Shown: positions 25,259 to 34,438 of the stretch, in pieces
How positions within the stretch are numbered: the stretch's first letter is position 1
Layout: every line of letters begins with the position of its first letter
From: Microvirga terrae
GTDB lineage: Bacteria > Pseudomonadota > Alphaproteobacteria > Rhizobiales > Beijerinckiaceae
DNA length: 64,000 bases
NCBI RefSeq assembly: GCF_013307435.2
Contig: NZ_CP102845.1
Span: 4,152,001 to 4,216,000, forward strand
Reading direction: 5' to 3'
The notes under the pieces: model-generated
What the model was told of the DNA's origin: nothing
Databases searched by the model: none
Seen by the model: only the letters and a program-made list of their open reading frames with translations
Made by a program: the position numbers and the translations under genes

Positions 25259-26952
25259 GGAACCGGCGCCCCCAGACGCAGGGCCGCAGCCTTGAGCCAT
25301 CGCGTCGCGGCAGCCGATGCCGGCTCCGTGAGCCCGGCGCGCGCCATAAGAACGCCGTCGTTCATCAGCTCCTGCGTCGGGCCGTCGGCCAGGATCCCTC
25401 CCTCCCCCACCAGGATGGAGCGTGGACAGAGCTTCAAGGCAAGATCCATGTCGTGGGTGATCAGCGCGATGGTGCGTCCCTTCTCGCGCAGCGACAGTAT
25501 CTCCTGCGAGAGCAGCGCGGCTCCGGACGCATCGAGCCCGGCCATGGGCTCGTCGAGCACGAGGAGCGGCCAGTGGTCGGAGAGCGTGAGCGTGGCCAGC
25601 GCGAGCTTGCGCTTCTGGCCCTGCGACAGCTCGAAGGGATGGTTGCGCGCGAGCGCCGCGAGCCCCCAGGTTTCCAGCGCCGCCGCCGCGCGCCGGTCTT
25701 TCTCGTCCGCCTTCATCCGCGCCGGCAGCGCCGTGAGCAGTTCCTCATGCACGGTTGCGGCGGTGAACTGGTTTTCCGCGCGCTGGAAGGCGTACCCGCC
25801 CGCCGGGCCTCGGCGTGTGCCGGCCTTCAGCGGCAGGAGACCCGCGAGACACAAGCCCAGCGTCGATTTGCCGGCCCCGTTTCGTCCCAGCACGCCGAGG
25901 ATCTCGCCCTGACGGATCGTGAGATCGACGCCGCGCAGCACGGTGGGGCCCAGGAACGGCGCGCACGCGGCCTGCCGCACCTGAACGAGCATGGGCGATT
26001 CATGCAGGTCGATGGGGGGGCTGACGGAGGCGACGAAGGCCTCGACGGCTGGACGCGCTTTGTCGAGGCAGGAGGGAGATAGGCTCTCAGGATCGAGATG
26101 CGCGAGCGCTTCCGCGACCGACAACGGGCCGATGGGCGCCGCGACGCCTGCACGCATCAGCTCTGCATCGAGGGCGCTCGAGGCAGGACACCAGATGCCG
26201 TGCGACTGCAGCAGCATGCGCTCCTCGCGGAAGATCCGGCGCGGGTCGCCCTCGGCAACGACGGTTCCGCCGCGTCCGAGCACGATCATGCGGTCGATCG
26301 ATTCGATCAGTCCGTCGAGCCTGTGGTCGACGATGAGGACGGTCCGTCCGCCCTCGCGGCCAGTCAGCAGCGCATGCAGGCGCCGCGCAGCCTCCGGAGC
26401 CAGATGCGCGGTCGGCTCGTCGGCCACGAAGAGCGGCGCATCCTGGATCAGGGTCGCGGCGAGAGCCACGAGCTGGCGCTCCCCGCCCGAGAGCTGCGCC
26501 GAGGCGCGCTGGCGCCATTCTTCCGGCAGGCCGACCGCCCGCATGACCTCCGTGACGGCGCGCGCGATGGTCTCCGGCGGCATGGCGCGGTTCTCGAGCG
26601 CGAACGCGAGTTCGTCCTCCACGCGCATGCCGCAGAGCGTCTGGTCCGCGTCTTGGAAATACTGGGCCACATGGCGCGCCCAATCCCACGGCTTGCGGGA
26701 GCCGGCATCCCTGCCGAAGAGGCGAATGTCGCCTTTCACCTCCGCCGGGATGCTGTCGGGGATAAGACCCGTCAGCGCCAGCAGCAGCGTCGACTTGCCG
26801 GACCCCGACGGGCCGAGGAGGAGAACCCGCTCGCCCTGCCGAACCTGACAATCGACGGGTCCGATCGCAGGGCGCCTGGCGAAGGGATAGGCGACCTCGA
26901 CCCCGCGCCATTCCGCGGCGGGTTCAGGCGGCGGCGGAGCGCTTCTCGACAT
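25252..26952 (-). CDS. ykoD: ECF transporter ATPase, two fused ABC domains (YkoD-like)
   Basis: A 566-aa double ATPase that powers the ECF importer. Domain 1 (about residues 15-260) has Walker A GPSGSGKST, the signature LSGGERQ and Walker B PLFVADEPTA. Domain 2 (about 325-540) has Walker A GRNGAGKST, a variant signature LSQGQKRK and Walker B LLVLDEPMAG. Both look catalytically intact. ATG 26952 lies inside the 3' end of ykoE; a TTG at 26961 would add three residues. The fused form is typical of YkoD and differs from the separate EcfA/EcfA' subunits of other systems. Confidence 0.9.
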   Translation of the reverse strand: MSRSAPPPPEPAAEWRGVEVAYPFARRPAIGPVDCQVRQGERVLLLGPSGSGKSTLLLALTGLIPDSIPAEVKGDIRLFGRDAGSRKPWDWARHVAQYFQDADQTLCGMRVEDELAFALENRAMPPETIARAVTEVMRAVGLPEEWRQRASAQLSGGERQLVALAATLIQDAPLFVADEPTAHLAPEAARRLHALLTGREGGRTVLIVDHRLDGLIESIDRMIVLGRGGTVVAEGDPRRIFREERMLLQSHGIWCPASSALDAELMRAGVAAPIGPLSVAEALAHLDPESLSPSCLDKARPAVEAFVASVSPPIDLHESPMLVQVRQAACAPFLGPTVLRGVDLTIRQGEILGVLGRNGAGKSTLGLCLAGLLPLKAGTRRGPAGGYAFQRAENQFTAATVHEELLTALPARMKADEKDRRAAAALETWGLAALARNHPFELSQGQKRKLALATLTLSDHWPLLVLDEPMAGLDASGAALLSQEILSLREKGRTIALITHDMDLALKLCPRSILVGEGGILADGPTQELMNDGVLMARAGLTEPASAAATRWLKAAALRLGAPVPC

Positions 26953-27508
26953 CGATCGCAAGGCCCGCGAGCGCGCCCGTCCTGTAGAGCGCCTGCACGA
27001 TCACGTGAGCGAGCCACCCGCCGAGCAGCGCGCCGCTCGCGCAGCGCAGCACGAACATGGCGATGAGCAGCGCCGGCTGCAGGGCGCCATAATCGAACCG
27101 GATCCAGGTATAGACGTAAGAGAAGATCGCCGCGCCCACGCCCGCCGCCATCAGCACCGGCAGCGAGTAGTTGCGCCAGCGGGTTGCCGCGAAGACCGCT
27201 TCCGCGCCGGCGCCCTGGACGAGGCCGCTGACGACGAGCAGCAGGCCCGCGGGACTTCCCAGCAGCACCTGCACGGCGGCCGCGAGCACTTCGGCCCCGA
27301 GGGCTGCGCCGGGCTTGCGGATGATGGCGGCTGCCACCATCGAGGCGACGAACCAGAAGCCCATCACCACGTCCATCGTCAGAGGACCGAACACCGCCTG
27401 GGCGATCAGCCACACCTGAACCCAGCCGAGATACAGCACGGCGAACACCGCGCCGATCACGGTGACGATGAGGATCTCCCTCAATGTCCAGCCACGAGCC
27501 ACGGACAT
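26924..27508 (-). CDS. ykoE: ECF transporter S component for thiamine precursor (YkoE)
   Basis: A 194-aa membrane protein with five to six hydrophobic segments (MSVARGWTLREILIVTVIGAVFAVLY at the N-terminus, MDVVMGFWFVASMVAAAIIRKPGAAL mid-protein). It is the substrate-binding subunit for hydroxymethylpyrimidine/thiamine in YkoEDC. AAGGAG lies seven bases before the ATG at 27508; a much longer frame upstream is a shadow of ykoF. It overlaps ykoD by about 29 bases and follows ykoF by 41. Confidence 0.9.
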   Translation of the reverse strand: MSVARGWTLREILIVTVIGAVFAVLYLGWVQVWLIAQAVFGPLTMDVVMGFWFVASMVAAAIIRKPGAALGAEVLAAAVQVLLGSPAGLLLVVSGLVQGAGAEAVFAATRWRNYSLPVLMAAGVGAAIFSYVYTWIRFDYGALQPALLIAMFVLRCASGALLGGWLAHVIVQALYRTGALAGLAIDVEKRSAAA

Positions 27509-27549
27509 GACAAACTCCTTGATGTGAGACGAGAATCGTGTGCGGAGGA

Positions 27550-28158
27550 TCAGGACTTGCTCGGGCTGTTCGCCGAGACCTTGAGATCGAGCGCGACATG
27601 CCCCTGCGGGGCGCCGAAGCGCAGGAAGGCTTCGCTCAGAGTGGCGAAGACCGGGCCCGCATCGCCGCGCAGCTTGGTGCAGAAGTTCTTCGAGCGGTCG
27701 AACACGCCCGATGCCTTGAGAAAGTCGATGCAGCCGTAGATCTCGTCCATATGGTGCCCGCTGCCGAGCGGATAGAGCGAGAATTGCGCGGCCACGACCT
27801 GGCCGGTCAAAAGCGCCGTTTCCACGCGCCGTACGGCGGCCGTGATGCGCGCCGCGAGGGGCTGATCGTGGTTCGAACCGGCGATCGGGGTGCAGATCGG
27901 GTCGTCGGGCTCGCCCGGACAGCCACGCGAGACGGTGGCGGCGAGCACGCAATGAACGCCGCGGCGTGATGCGGCGAGAAACAGATCGCGCATTGCCGGA
28001 AACAGCTGGTCCGGCGGGCCGACGATCAACGTGGAGATGTCGTCGGTTTCGATGCGGAAATTGGGTCTATAGGGGTCAAGCGCCCCGATGGCGCCCAGGA
28101 TGACGTCGACGAAATCGTCGGTCATCGGGTAGAGGGAAATCTGTGCGCCGGAAAACAT
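27550..28158 (-). CDS. ykoF: YkoF-like thiamine/HMP-binding protein
   Basis: A 202-aa soluble protein made of two similar halves, each starting with a QISLYPM-like segment (SGAQISLYPMTDDFVDVI and VVAAQFSLYPLGSGHHMDEI). The B. subtilis homologue binds thiamine and is co-encoded with YkoEDC. The ATG at 28158 is used; a GTG two codons earlier is less likely. Its GAGG ribosome site lies in the last bases of the TPP riboswitch, so ligand binding can hide it and block translation. First gene of the operon. Confidence 0.9.
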   Translation of the reverse strand: MFSGAQISLYPMTDDFVDVILGAIGALDPYRPNFRIETDDISTLIVGPPDQLFPAMRDLFLAASRRGVHCVLAATVSRGCPGEPDDPICTPIAGSNHDQPLAARITAAVRRVETALLTGQVVAAQFSLYPLGSGHHMDEIYGCIDFLKASGVFDRSKNFCTKLRGDAGPVFATLSEAFLRFGAPQGHVALDLKVSANSPSKS

Positions 28159-28161
28159 CGT

Positions 28162-28253
28162 CACCTCGCTCCGCTGGCATTACCCAGATCAGCTTGAGGG
28201 TCCAACGGCTTCGCGCCGTCATCTCAGCCCCGGCAATACGGAGCACCCCTGTT
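28162..28253 (-). promoter_or_regulatory. TPP riboswitch (THI element)
   Basis: Read on the minus strand the leader contains the conserved blocks in order: GGGGTGCTCCG, GGGGCTGAGATGA, ACCCTCAAGCTGATCTGGGT, then AATGCCAGCGGAG. These are the hallmark CUGAGA and CUGAUCUGGGUAAUGCCAG cores that bind thiamine pyrophosphate. The 3' end reaches the ykoF Shine-Dalgarno, and no terminator is seen before the ATG, so control of translation initiation is the likely mechanism. It fits a thiamine-precursor importer that is shut off when TPP is plentiful. Confidence 0.95.
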
Positions 28254-28329
28254 TGATGCGACTTGCTTAGCACCTTTCGTCGCACGATGGCAAGCGGATC
28301 ACGCGCCTGCGGACGATGGATCGCGGCAT

Positions 28330-29061
28330 CTACTGCACGGTGACCTGATCCTTGATCCGTTCGAACGCGGTGCGGCGCACCACCCTTTTGGTCACGAGAT
28401 CCTCCACGGACCTGTACGGGCGCCCCCTCACGATGGCGCGGCCGAGGGATCCTGCGCCTCTCAACGTATTCAACTGGTCGACGGAGCCCCTGTTGAGATC
28501 GACGAGGGCGGAAGCGGACTCACCGGCCGGCACATAGGACGCCGTGCGGGTCGCCTGCTGCGTGACGGTGCCGGTCATGTTCATGTCGGCGGGCGGATCC
28601 GCCGGCGGCTTGGCGGCTCCGCTCTTGGACGATTGTCCGACGATGGCTTGGAACTGCTTCAGAACGGCAAGGGACTGATCGCGAGAGGCCCCGAGGGAGG
28701 CGGGATCGATGACCGGTTCGGCCAGGGAGGGCTCCAGATCGTCCTCGTCCGGGTCCGGCGGGGAGACGACGGCGGAGCGCTTCAGGGCCAAGGCAGCCGG
28801 CGTCAATGCATCTGCGTCGGCCACCTGAACGGGTTCGGCCCGATCCGGGGGAGCGGCGGGGCGCGTCTCCACGGCGACCGTCTGCGGCGGAGCCACGGAC
28901 ACCATGCCCTCCGCGGCTGGACTGCCGGCCTGGAACCGCCACAGAGCCAGCCAGCCGGCACTCATGAGACCGATCACCAGAAGAACGCGCATGGCCTGAA
29001 GGGCCGCATTGTCGCGCGGTTCGCGTGGCGTTTGGGTCCGGGACAAATCGCCAACCTGCAT
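28330..29061 (-). CDS. Membrane-anchored helix-hairpin-helix protein
   Basis: A 243-aa protein with one N-terminal transmembrane helix (about residues 23-41), a long Pro/Ala/Asp-rich linker, and a C-terminal ComEA-like helix-hairpin-helix domain (VDLNRGSVDQLNTLRGAGSLGRAIVRGRPYRSVEDLV; about residues 185-243). The HhH motif usually binds DNA backbone non-specifically. GAGG precedes ATG 29061, which is preferred to ATG 29076. A periplasmic DNA-binding role as in natural competence is possible, but there are no com genes nearby. Confidence 0.7.
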   Translation of the reverse strand: MQVGDLSRTQTPREPRDNAALQAMRVLLVIGLMSAGWLALWRFQAGSPAAEGMVSVAPPQTVAVETRPAAPPDRAEPVQVADADALTPAALALKRSAVVSPPDPDEDDLEPSLAEPVIDPASLGASRDQSLAVLKQFQAIVGQSSKSGAAKPPADPPADMNMTGTVTQQATRTASYVPAGESASALVDLNRGSVDQLNTLRGAGSLGRAIVRGRPYRSVEDLVTKRVVRRTAFERIKDQVTVQ

Positions 29062-29248
29062 GGGATCCTCGCACATCTACTCGACGACGGAGCCTTGGTC
29101 CGGCCTTAGGGCTAGAGAGGGTATGTGGCGCAGACGTGGCAATCTTCGCCGTCCTTGCGACTTCAACGGCAATTCGGGATAGGCGCGCATCTCTTTCGAG
29201 AGCTGCCGAAGAGAAGCGGAAACGTCATCACCTTGCGAAACGACGTCC

Positions 29249-30184
29249 CTAAACCGCCCGTACCTGCGCCGGCGCGCCGACGGTGCATTCGAGCGCCGCA
29301 CGGTCCCAATGCCCCGCGTCGGCCGCGGCCTTGTAGGTGGCGACAAGGAAATCGAGCAGCAGCGCATCGGGATCGGTCGATTGGCGCACCGTGTCGTAGG
29401 GCAGAATGAACTCGCCCAGCGTCGTGTCGAACGACGCGCCCGCTGGCACCGCGGCCTCGCGGAAGCCCGGCGGCTCGGGATAGGCGTAGGAGTAGAAGGC
29501 CGGCTGTGGAAAGGCGTCGCTGCCAGGCCAGAATCCGGCGCTGGAGACCTCGTGCGAATAGGCCTCGCGGGTCACAGGATCCGGGAGACCCGGCACGCCT
29601 CCCGGATGCAGGGGCGCAGACCGCCCGGAGAAGCGCGTCACCGCGAGGTCGAAGCTGCCCCAGAAGAAGTGCACCGGTGACGACTTTCCCAGAAACCCGC
29701 TTCGGAAGAGCTTGAAGACCCGGTCCGCCTGAACGAGCGCCCGCCAGAAGCGATGCGCGGCTTCGCGATCGTAAGAGGCATGGACGCGATCCTCGGAGAA
29801 GCGGATGGGATCCGCCACCTCGTTCGGCATCTCGTTGATGGCGACCTCGATGCGCAGATCCTCCAGGATGGCGCGGATCCGCGCGTAGAAATCCGCCACG
29901 CTCTGGGGCTGCAGCGGCAACTCACGCTCTTCGCCGTTGCTCATGCGCATGCGCAGGAGATGAGACAGGAAGTCGAACTCGATCTCCAGGATATCGTGCC
30001 CGACAGGGATGGGCGACGTTCCCAGCCCCCTTGCGGTCACGTAGAGCGGAACCTGCCAGCCGTGATTGAGCCACGGCGACAGCGACAGCCGGATCTTGCC
30101 CACGATCTGGGTCCAGAGCTGGAGGGTCGCCGCCGTGTCCCGCCAGGCGGGATAGGGCAGTTGCGGCCAAGACGTGTCGCCCAT
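29249..30184 (-). CDS. DUF5996 family protein
   Basis: A 311-aa cytoplasmic protein. The start WPQLPYPAWRDTAATLQLWTQIVGKIRL, then SPWLNHGWQVPLYVTARGL, a central VHFFWGSFDLAVTRFSGR and the C-terminal LGEFILPYDTVR match the widely conserved DUF5996 family. No reaction has been established. Many aromatic and His residues sit in the conserved segments. It is monocistronic by spacing (about 170 bases to minE). Confidence 0.85.
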   Translation of the reverse strand: MGDTSWPQLPYPAWRDTAATLQLWTQIVGKIRLSLSPWLNHGWQVPLYVTARGLGTSPIPVGHDILEIEFDFLSHLLRMRMSNGEERELPLQPQSVADFYARIRAILEDLRIEVAINEMPNEVADPIRFSEDRVHASYDREAAHRFWRALVQADRVFKLFRSGFLGKSSPVHFFWGSFDLAVTRFSGRSAPLHPGGVPGLPDPVTREAYSHEVSSAGFWPGSDAFPQPAFYSYAYPEPPGFREAAVPAGASFDTTLGEFILPYDTVRQSTDPDALLLDFLVATYKAAADAGHWDRAALECTVGAPAQVRAV

Positions 30185-30353
30185 CGAGCGCCTCCCCTCA
30201 GGAACGAAGATGAAGCAGAGCTAGCGCATCGGTCGGGGTGGACAACCCGGCCGTCGGCGGCAAACCGACAGCCGCCCTCCGCACCGATGCAGCACATGGC
30301 TGGAGCGGGCATCCTCCCGGTGGAAGAGCATGCCGCTCCAGCATTTGCCGTCG

Positions 30354-30632
30354 TTACGCGGCGGGGCGCATGCCCGCGGCGATGGATGTCGGGATCTCGA
30401 TGTCGACTTCGAGCGTCGACACGGAGGCGCCGCGATCCATCTTGATCTGCACGTTGTCCTGCGGCACCGCCATGTGCTTGGCGATCACCGCCATGATCTC
30501 CTCCCGCAGGATCGCCACGAGATCGGACTCGGCCCCACCGACGATGGTGCGCTCATGAGCGAGCAGAACCTGCAGCCGCTCGCGGGCGACGGGCGCGGAC
30601 GTGTTGCGCTTGAAGAAACTGAAAAGGCTCAT
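30354..30632 (-). CDS. minE: Cell division topological specificity factor MinE
   Basis: A 92-aa protein that stimulates MinD ATPase and drives pole-to-pole Min oscillation. It has the N-terminal amphipathic membrane helix (SLFSFFKRN), the MinD-contact region [13 protein letters not shown], and a C-terminal dimerisation domain ending in [14 protein letters not shown]. It overlaps minD by four bases (ATGA). Confidence 0.95.
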   Translation of the reverse strand: MSLFSFFKRNTSAPVARERLQVLLAHERTIVGGAESDLVAILREEIMAVIAKHMAVPQDNVQIKMDRGASVSTLEVDIEIPTSIAAGMRPAA

Positions 30633-31438
30633 GCGGCCCTCCGTGAGAAGAGTTTGCTGAACAGGCCGCGCTGCTTCTGCACCTCGACGACCGTCTGGCC
30701 CTGGAGCTTGCGCACGGCATCGAGATAGGCGCGGGCTGGGGCCGAATTCGGACTGCCGAGTGTCACCGGGGCGCCGAGGTTCGACGAGCGCAGCACTTCG
30801 GTGCTCTCGGGAATGATGGCCAGAAGCGGGATGGAGAGGATCTCGAGCACGTCCTCGACCTTGAGGATCTCGCCGCGCTGAGCGCGGGCATTGTCGTACC
30901 GCGTGAGCAGAAGATGCTTTTCGACCTGCTCGCCCTTCTCGGCTTTCTCCGTCTTGGAATCGAGGAGGCCGATGATGCGGTCCGAGTCGCGGATGGAGGA
31001 AACTTCCGGGTTCGTCACGACGACCGCGACATCCGCGTGGCGCATGGCAAGCGTCGCGCCGCGTTCGATGCCGGCCGGGCTGTCGCAGATGATCCAGTCG
31101 AACTTCTCGCGCAGGCCGTTGATCACGCGCTCGACGCCTTCCTCCGTGAGATTGTCCTTGTCGCGTGTCTGGGAGGCGGGCAGCAGGGACAGGGTCTCGA
31201 CGCGCTTGTCACGGATGAGTGCCTGCTCCAGCTTCGCATCGCCCTTGATCACGTTGATGAGGTCGAACACCACGCGGCGCTCGGCACCCATGATCAGATC
31301 GAGGTTGCGCAGGCCGACGTCGAAATCGATCACCGCCACCTTCTGGCCGCTCTGCGCCAGCGCCGCGCCCAGAGCCGCGGTCGAGGTCGTCTTTCCGACA
31401 CCGCCCTTGCCCGATGTCACGACAAGTACTTTCGCCAT
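30629..31438 (-). CDS. minD: Septum site-determining ATPase MinD
   Basis: A 269-aa ParA/MinD ATPase that binds the membrane in its ATP form and positions the division site. It has the deviant Walker [10 protein letters not shown] (residues 10-18) with both lysines, [10 protein letters not shown], the [13 protein letters not shown]alker B, and a C-terminal amphipathic helix ([13 protein letters not shown]) as membrane anchor. Closest relatives begin [15 protein letters not shown], as here. minC, usually directly upstream, is missing: the next 350 bases have no minC-like frame and the following gene is divergent. Confidence 0.95.
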   Translation of the reverse strand: MAKVLVVTSGKGGVGKTTSTAALGAALAQSGQKVAVIDFDVGLRNLDLIMGAERRVVFDLINVIKGDAKLEQALIRDKRVETLSLLPASQTRDKDNLTEEGVERVINGLREKFDWIICDSPAGIERGATLAMRHADVAVVVTNPEVSSIRDSDRIIGLLDSKTEKAEKGEQVEKHLLLTRYDNARAQRGEILKVEDVLEILSIPLLAIIPESTEVLRSSNLGAPVTLGSPNSAPARAYLDAVRKLQGQTVVEVQKQRGLFSKLFSRRAA

Positions 31439-31794
31439 CCTTGGTTCTCCTCGCCCTACAATGCTGCTCCTGCGACGGCATCACCAGCAGGTTCCCCGGA
31501 GAACCGCAGAACTAATGTTCGGAGAGCGGAGGCGGGTCAGGCTGTCGCGGATTTCTTACGCTACGTAATGCCTATTATTCGACGCCCGTTATGGTTACTG
31601 ATCCGTTAAGATTTTCCGAAGAAACCGAATTTTTTGTTGAAAAACCAAGGATTTCCGCCACTCCAGGCACGGACCAAGGAATCCCGTCCTCATGCCGGAC
31701 ATAAAGCCGAGCTTGCCGGATCCTTCCGCCAGCCTCCCATTGACCTTCCTCTGGGAACCCCTAGCCTTGATCCGATGTCACTGGAGATCCTGCG
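31439..31794. other. Divergent intergenic region between minD and the ABC importer
   Basis: About 356 bases where minC would normally lie. Open frames are short and lack ribosome sites or recognisable sequence. An AT-rich patch near 31595-31660 is a likely promoter zone. No repeat or RNA structure was recognised. Confidence 0.5.
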
Positions 31795-32769
31795 ATGCGG
31801 TACGGATGGCGGCTTCTTCTCTTGGCGGCGTTGTCGCTCGTTGCGGCTCATGGGCCCACGGCTGCCCAGCAATCCACGACCGTCCGGGTCGGGCATTTCC
31901 CCAACATCACCCATGTGCAGGCCCTGGTGGCCCGCGCCTTCGAGCGGCAGGGGCGCAACTGGTTCGCGGAGCGGCTCGGGCCAGGGGTGAAGATCGAGTG
32001 GTACGCCTATAATGCCGGCCCGAGCGCCATGGAGGCGATCTTCGCCAATTCGCTCGACCTGACTTATGTCGGTCCCAATCCCGCGCTCAACGCCTATGCC
32101 CGCTCGCGCGGCGCCGAGGTCCGCGTCGTCGGCGGTGCCGTGAACGGCGGCTCCGCCCTCGTGGTCCAGGGGGATTCCACCCTGTCCAAGCCTGTCGACT
32201 TCAAGGGCAAGCGCATCGCCACGCCGCAATTCGGCAACACGCAGGACGTAGCGGCCCGGGCCTGGCTCGTCGCAGGCGGATTGCGCATCACCCAGACCGG
32301 CGGCGATGCGCAGGTGGTGCCCACCAGCAATCCGGACCAGCTCTCCCTCTTCCAGAGCAAGCAGCTCGACGCGGTCTGGACCGTGGAGCCCTGGGTGTCG
32401 CGGCTCGAATCCGAGGCCGGCGGCAAGGTGCTGGTCGAGGAGAAGGACGCGATCACGACGATCCTTGTCTCGAGCGCCGGCTTCCTGTCGAAAAACCGCG
32501 AGCTCGCCAAGCGCTTCGTGGCCGCCCATCGCGAGCTCACCGACTGGATCCGGAACAATCCCGACGAGGCGCAGCGCTTGGCCCGGGAGGAGCTGCAGGC
32601 CTCGTTCCGCCTCGACATGCCGCCGGAGCTCGTCGCCCGTGCCTGGAGCCGCATGGTCATCACGCCGGACACCACCCGGGAGGCATTCCAGTCCTTCGTG
32701 ACCAGCGCTCAACGGGTGGGCTTTCTACGAGACACGCCCGACCTCTCCCGCCTGATCGAGACGCCTTGA
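31795..32769 (+). CDS. ABC importer substrate-binding protein (SsuA/TauA/NMT1 type)
   Basis: A 324-aa periplasmic receptor. Signal peptide is residues 1-25 (ends GPTAAQQ). The mature part starts VRVGHFPNITHVQALVA and continues EWYAYNAGPSAMEAIFANSLDLTYVGPNPAL, the pattern of the aliphatic-sulfonate/nitrate/taurine binding family. GGAG lies eight bases before the ATG. First gene of a three-gene importer operon. The substrate is uncertain: no sulfonate monooxygenase or nitrate reductase genes are beside it. Confidence 0.88.
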   Translation: MRYGWRLLLLAALSLVAAHGPTAAQQSTTVRVGHFPNITHVQALVARAFERQGRNWFAERLGPGVKIEWYAYNAGPSAMEAIFANSLDLTYVGPNPALNAYARSRGAEVRVVGGAVNGGSALVVQGDSTLSKPVDFKGKRIATPQFGNTQDVAARAWLVAGGLRITQTGGDAQVVPTSNPDQLSLFQSKQLDAVWTVEPWVSRLESEAGGKVLVEEKDAITTILVSSAGFLSKNRELAKRFVAAHRELTDWIRNNPDEAQRLAREELQASFRLDMPPELVARAWSRMVITPDTTREAFQSFVTSAQRVGFLRDTPDLSRLIETP

Positions 32770-33575
32770 TGGAGCTGTCCCACCCTGAGTCGCTGACGGC
32801 CGCACCTGCCAAGCTCATCGTGGAGAACGTCTTCAAGCGATTCACGTCATCGCGCGCCACCGTGCAGGCGCTGGACAACGTGTCTCTCACCGTCGCCGAA
32901 GGGGAATTCGTTTGCCTGATCGGACCGAGCGGATGTGGAAAGTCCACTCTCCTCGACATCATGGCGGGACTGACCATGCCGGATTCCGGGCGGGTGCTGG
33001 CCGACGGCAAACTCGTGGACGGTCCCGGCCGGCAGCGCCTCGTCATGTTCCAGGAATCGGCGTTGTTTCCCTGGCTCGACGCTTTCGGCAACGTCATGTT
33101 CGGGCTGAAGCTGCGACCCGACCTGACGGGCGCCGAGCGCCGGGACATCGCCGATCATTTTCTCAAGCTCGTCGGCCTCGAGAAATTCAGGCACGCGCAT
33201 GTGCACGAGCTCTCCGGCGGCATGAAGCAACGCGTCGCGCTGGCACGCGCGCTTGCTCCCGATCCGCAGGTGCTGCTCATGGACGAGCCTTTCGCCGCCC
33301 TGGATGCGCTCACGCGCGATCAGCTCTATGACGACATCCAGCGCATCTGGATGGGAAGCCGCAAGACCATCGTGTTCGTCACGCACAACGTGCGCGAAGC
33401 CGTATGCCTGGGGAACCGGGTCGTTCTCATGTCGCCGTCGCCGGGGCGCATCTCGCAGATCTTCGAGATCGATCTTCCGCATCCCCGTGACATCAACAGC
33501 CGTGATCTCGCTGGCTATACGTCCACCATCGCGGCTGCGCTCAAAGGCACGTTGAAGGGAGCGGTGTTCGAATGA
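32769..33575 (+). CDS. ABC importer ATPase (SsuB/TauB type)
   Basis: A 268-aa ATPase with Walker A GPSGCGKST (~residue 52), Q-loop MFQESALFPWLD, signature LSGGMKQR, Walker B VLLMDEPFAALD and H-loop FVTHNVREAV. The ATG at 32769 shares its A with the last base of the preceding TGA stop (TGATG). It energises the import of the ligand bound by the upstream protein. Confidence 0.92.
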   Translation: MELSHPESLTAAPAKLIVENVFKRFTSSRATVQALDNVSLTVAEGEFVCLIGPSGCGKSTLLDIMAGLTMPDSGRVLADGKLVDGPGRQRLVMFQESALFPWLDAFGNVMFGLKLRPDLTGAERRDIADHFLKLVGLEKFRHAHVHELSGGMKQRVALARALAPDPQVLLMDEPFAALDALTRDQLYDDIQRIWMGSRKTIVFVTHNVREAVCLGNRVVLMSPSPGRISQIFEIDLPHPRDINSRDLAGYTSTIAAALKGTLKGAVFE

Positions 33576-34345
33576 AGCGTCTCGCCGTCGCCCTCCTGTT
33601 CTTCGCCGTGCTGATCGGCATATGGGAATTCGCCGTGCGCAGCGGGCGCTGGTCCATCGTGCTTCTCCCCTCGCCCGTTTTCGTGGCGGAATACATCTGG
33701 GGGGCGCTGCTCGACGGCACGCTGATCGAGTCGACCTGGGTGACCCTCAAGCGGCTTCTGATCGGCTATGCGGCCGGCGTCGTAATCGGCCTGCCCCTGG
33801 GCCTGCTGACCAGCACGACGCAGGTGCTCGAAGACACGATCGGATCGCTCGCCCTCGGGTTTCAGACCCTGCCGAGCGTCTGCTGGGTGCCGCTGGCGCT
33901 CGTCTGGTTCGGCCAGACGGAAGGCGCGATGCTGTTCGTCGTGATCATGGGCACCGTCTGGTCCGTTATCATCGCGACCGACCACGGAGCGCGCAACATC
34001 CCGCCGATCTACGCGCGCGCGGCGCGCACCATGGGATCGGAAGGCTTCCACAAGTGGACGCGCGTCATTCTCCCGGCCTCGCTTCCTTTCCTGGTCAGCG
34101 GGATGAAGCAGGGATGGGCGTTCGCATGGCGCTCGCTGATGGCGGCGGAGATTTACGTGACGATCCTCACCGGTTTCGGCCTCGGCCACCTGCTGCATTA
34201 CGGGCGCGAGCTCAACGCTATGGAGCAGGTGATTGGCATCATGATCGTGATTGTCGTCATCGGATTGCTCGTCGACCGCCTCCTGTTCTCGCCCTGGGAG
34301 CGCTTCCTGCACCGGCGCTGGGGGACGAATGTCAAGGAGACATAG
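33572..34345 (+). CDS. ABC importer permease (SsuC/TauC type)
   Basis: A 257-aa inner-membrane permease with about six hydrophobic segments and the BPD_transp_1 cytoplasmic loop EGFHKWTRVILPASLPFLVSGMKQG (EAA motif), which docks on the ATPase. Four-base ATGA overlap with the ATPase gene. Completes the three-gene importer. Confidence 0.92.
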   Translation: MKRLAVALLFFAVLIGIWEFAVRSGRWSIVLLPSPVFVAEYIWGALLDGTLIESTWVTLKRLLIGYAAGVVIGLPLGLLTSTTQVLEDTIGSLALGFQTLPSVCWVPLALVWFGQTEGAMLFVVIMGTVWSVIIATDHGARNIPPIYARAARTMGSEGFHKWTRVILPASLPFLVSGMKQGWAFAWRSLMAAEIYVTILTGFGLGHLLHYGRELNAMEQVIGIMIVIVVIGLLVDRLLFSPWERFLHRRWGTNVKET

Positions 34346-34438
34346 CAGGGCTGCATCGCGGCTCTCTTGGCATCACAACCTTATGAAACATTTCCGCTTG
34401 CCTGTCGTTGGAAGCCGAATGTCCGAAGGAGTGATGTC

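Noticed and set aside
26924..27952. 342-codon version of the ykoE gene
   Set aside because: The N-terminal 148 codons run opposite no other gene but overlap ykoF in another phase; the strong ribosome site is at 27508.
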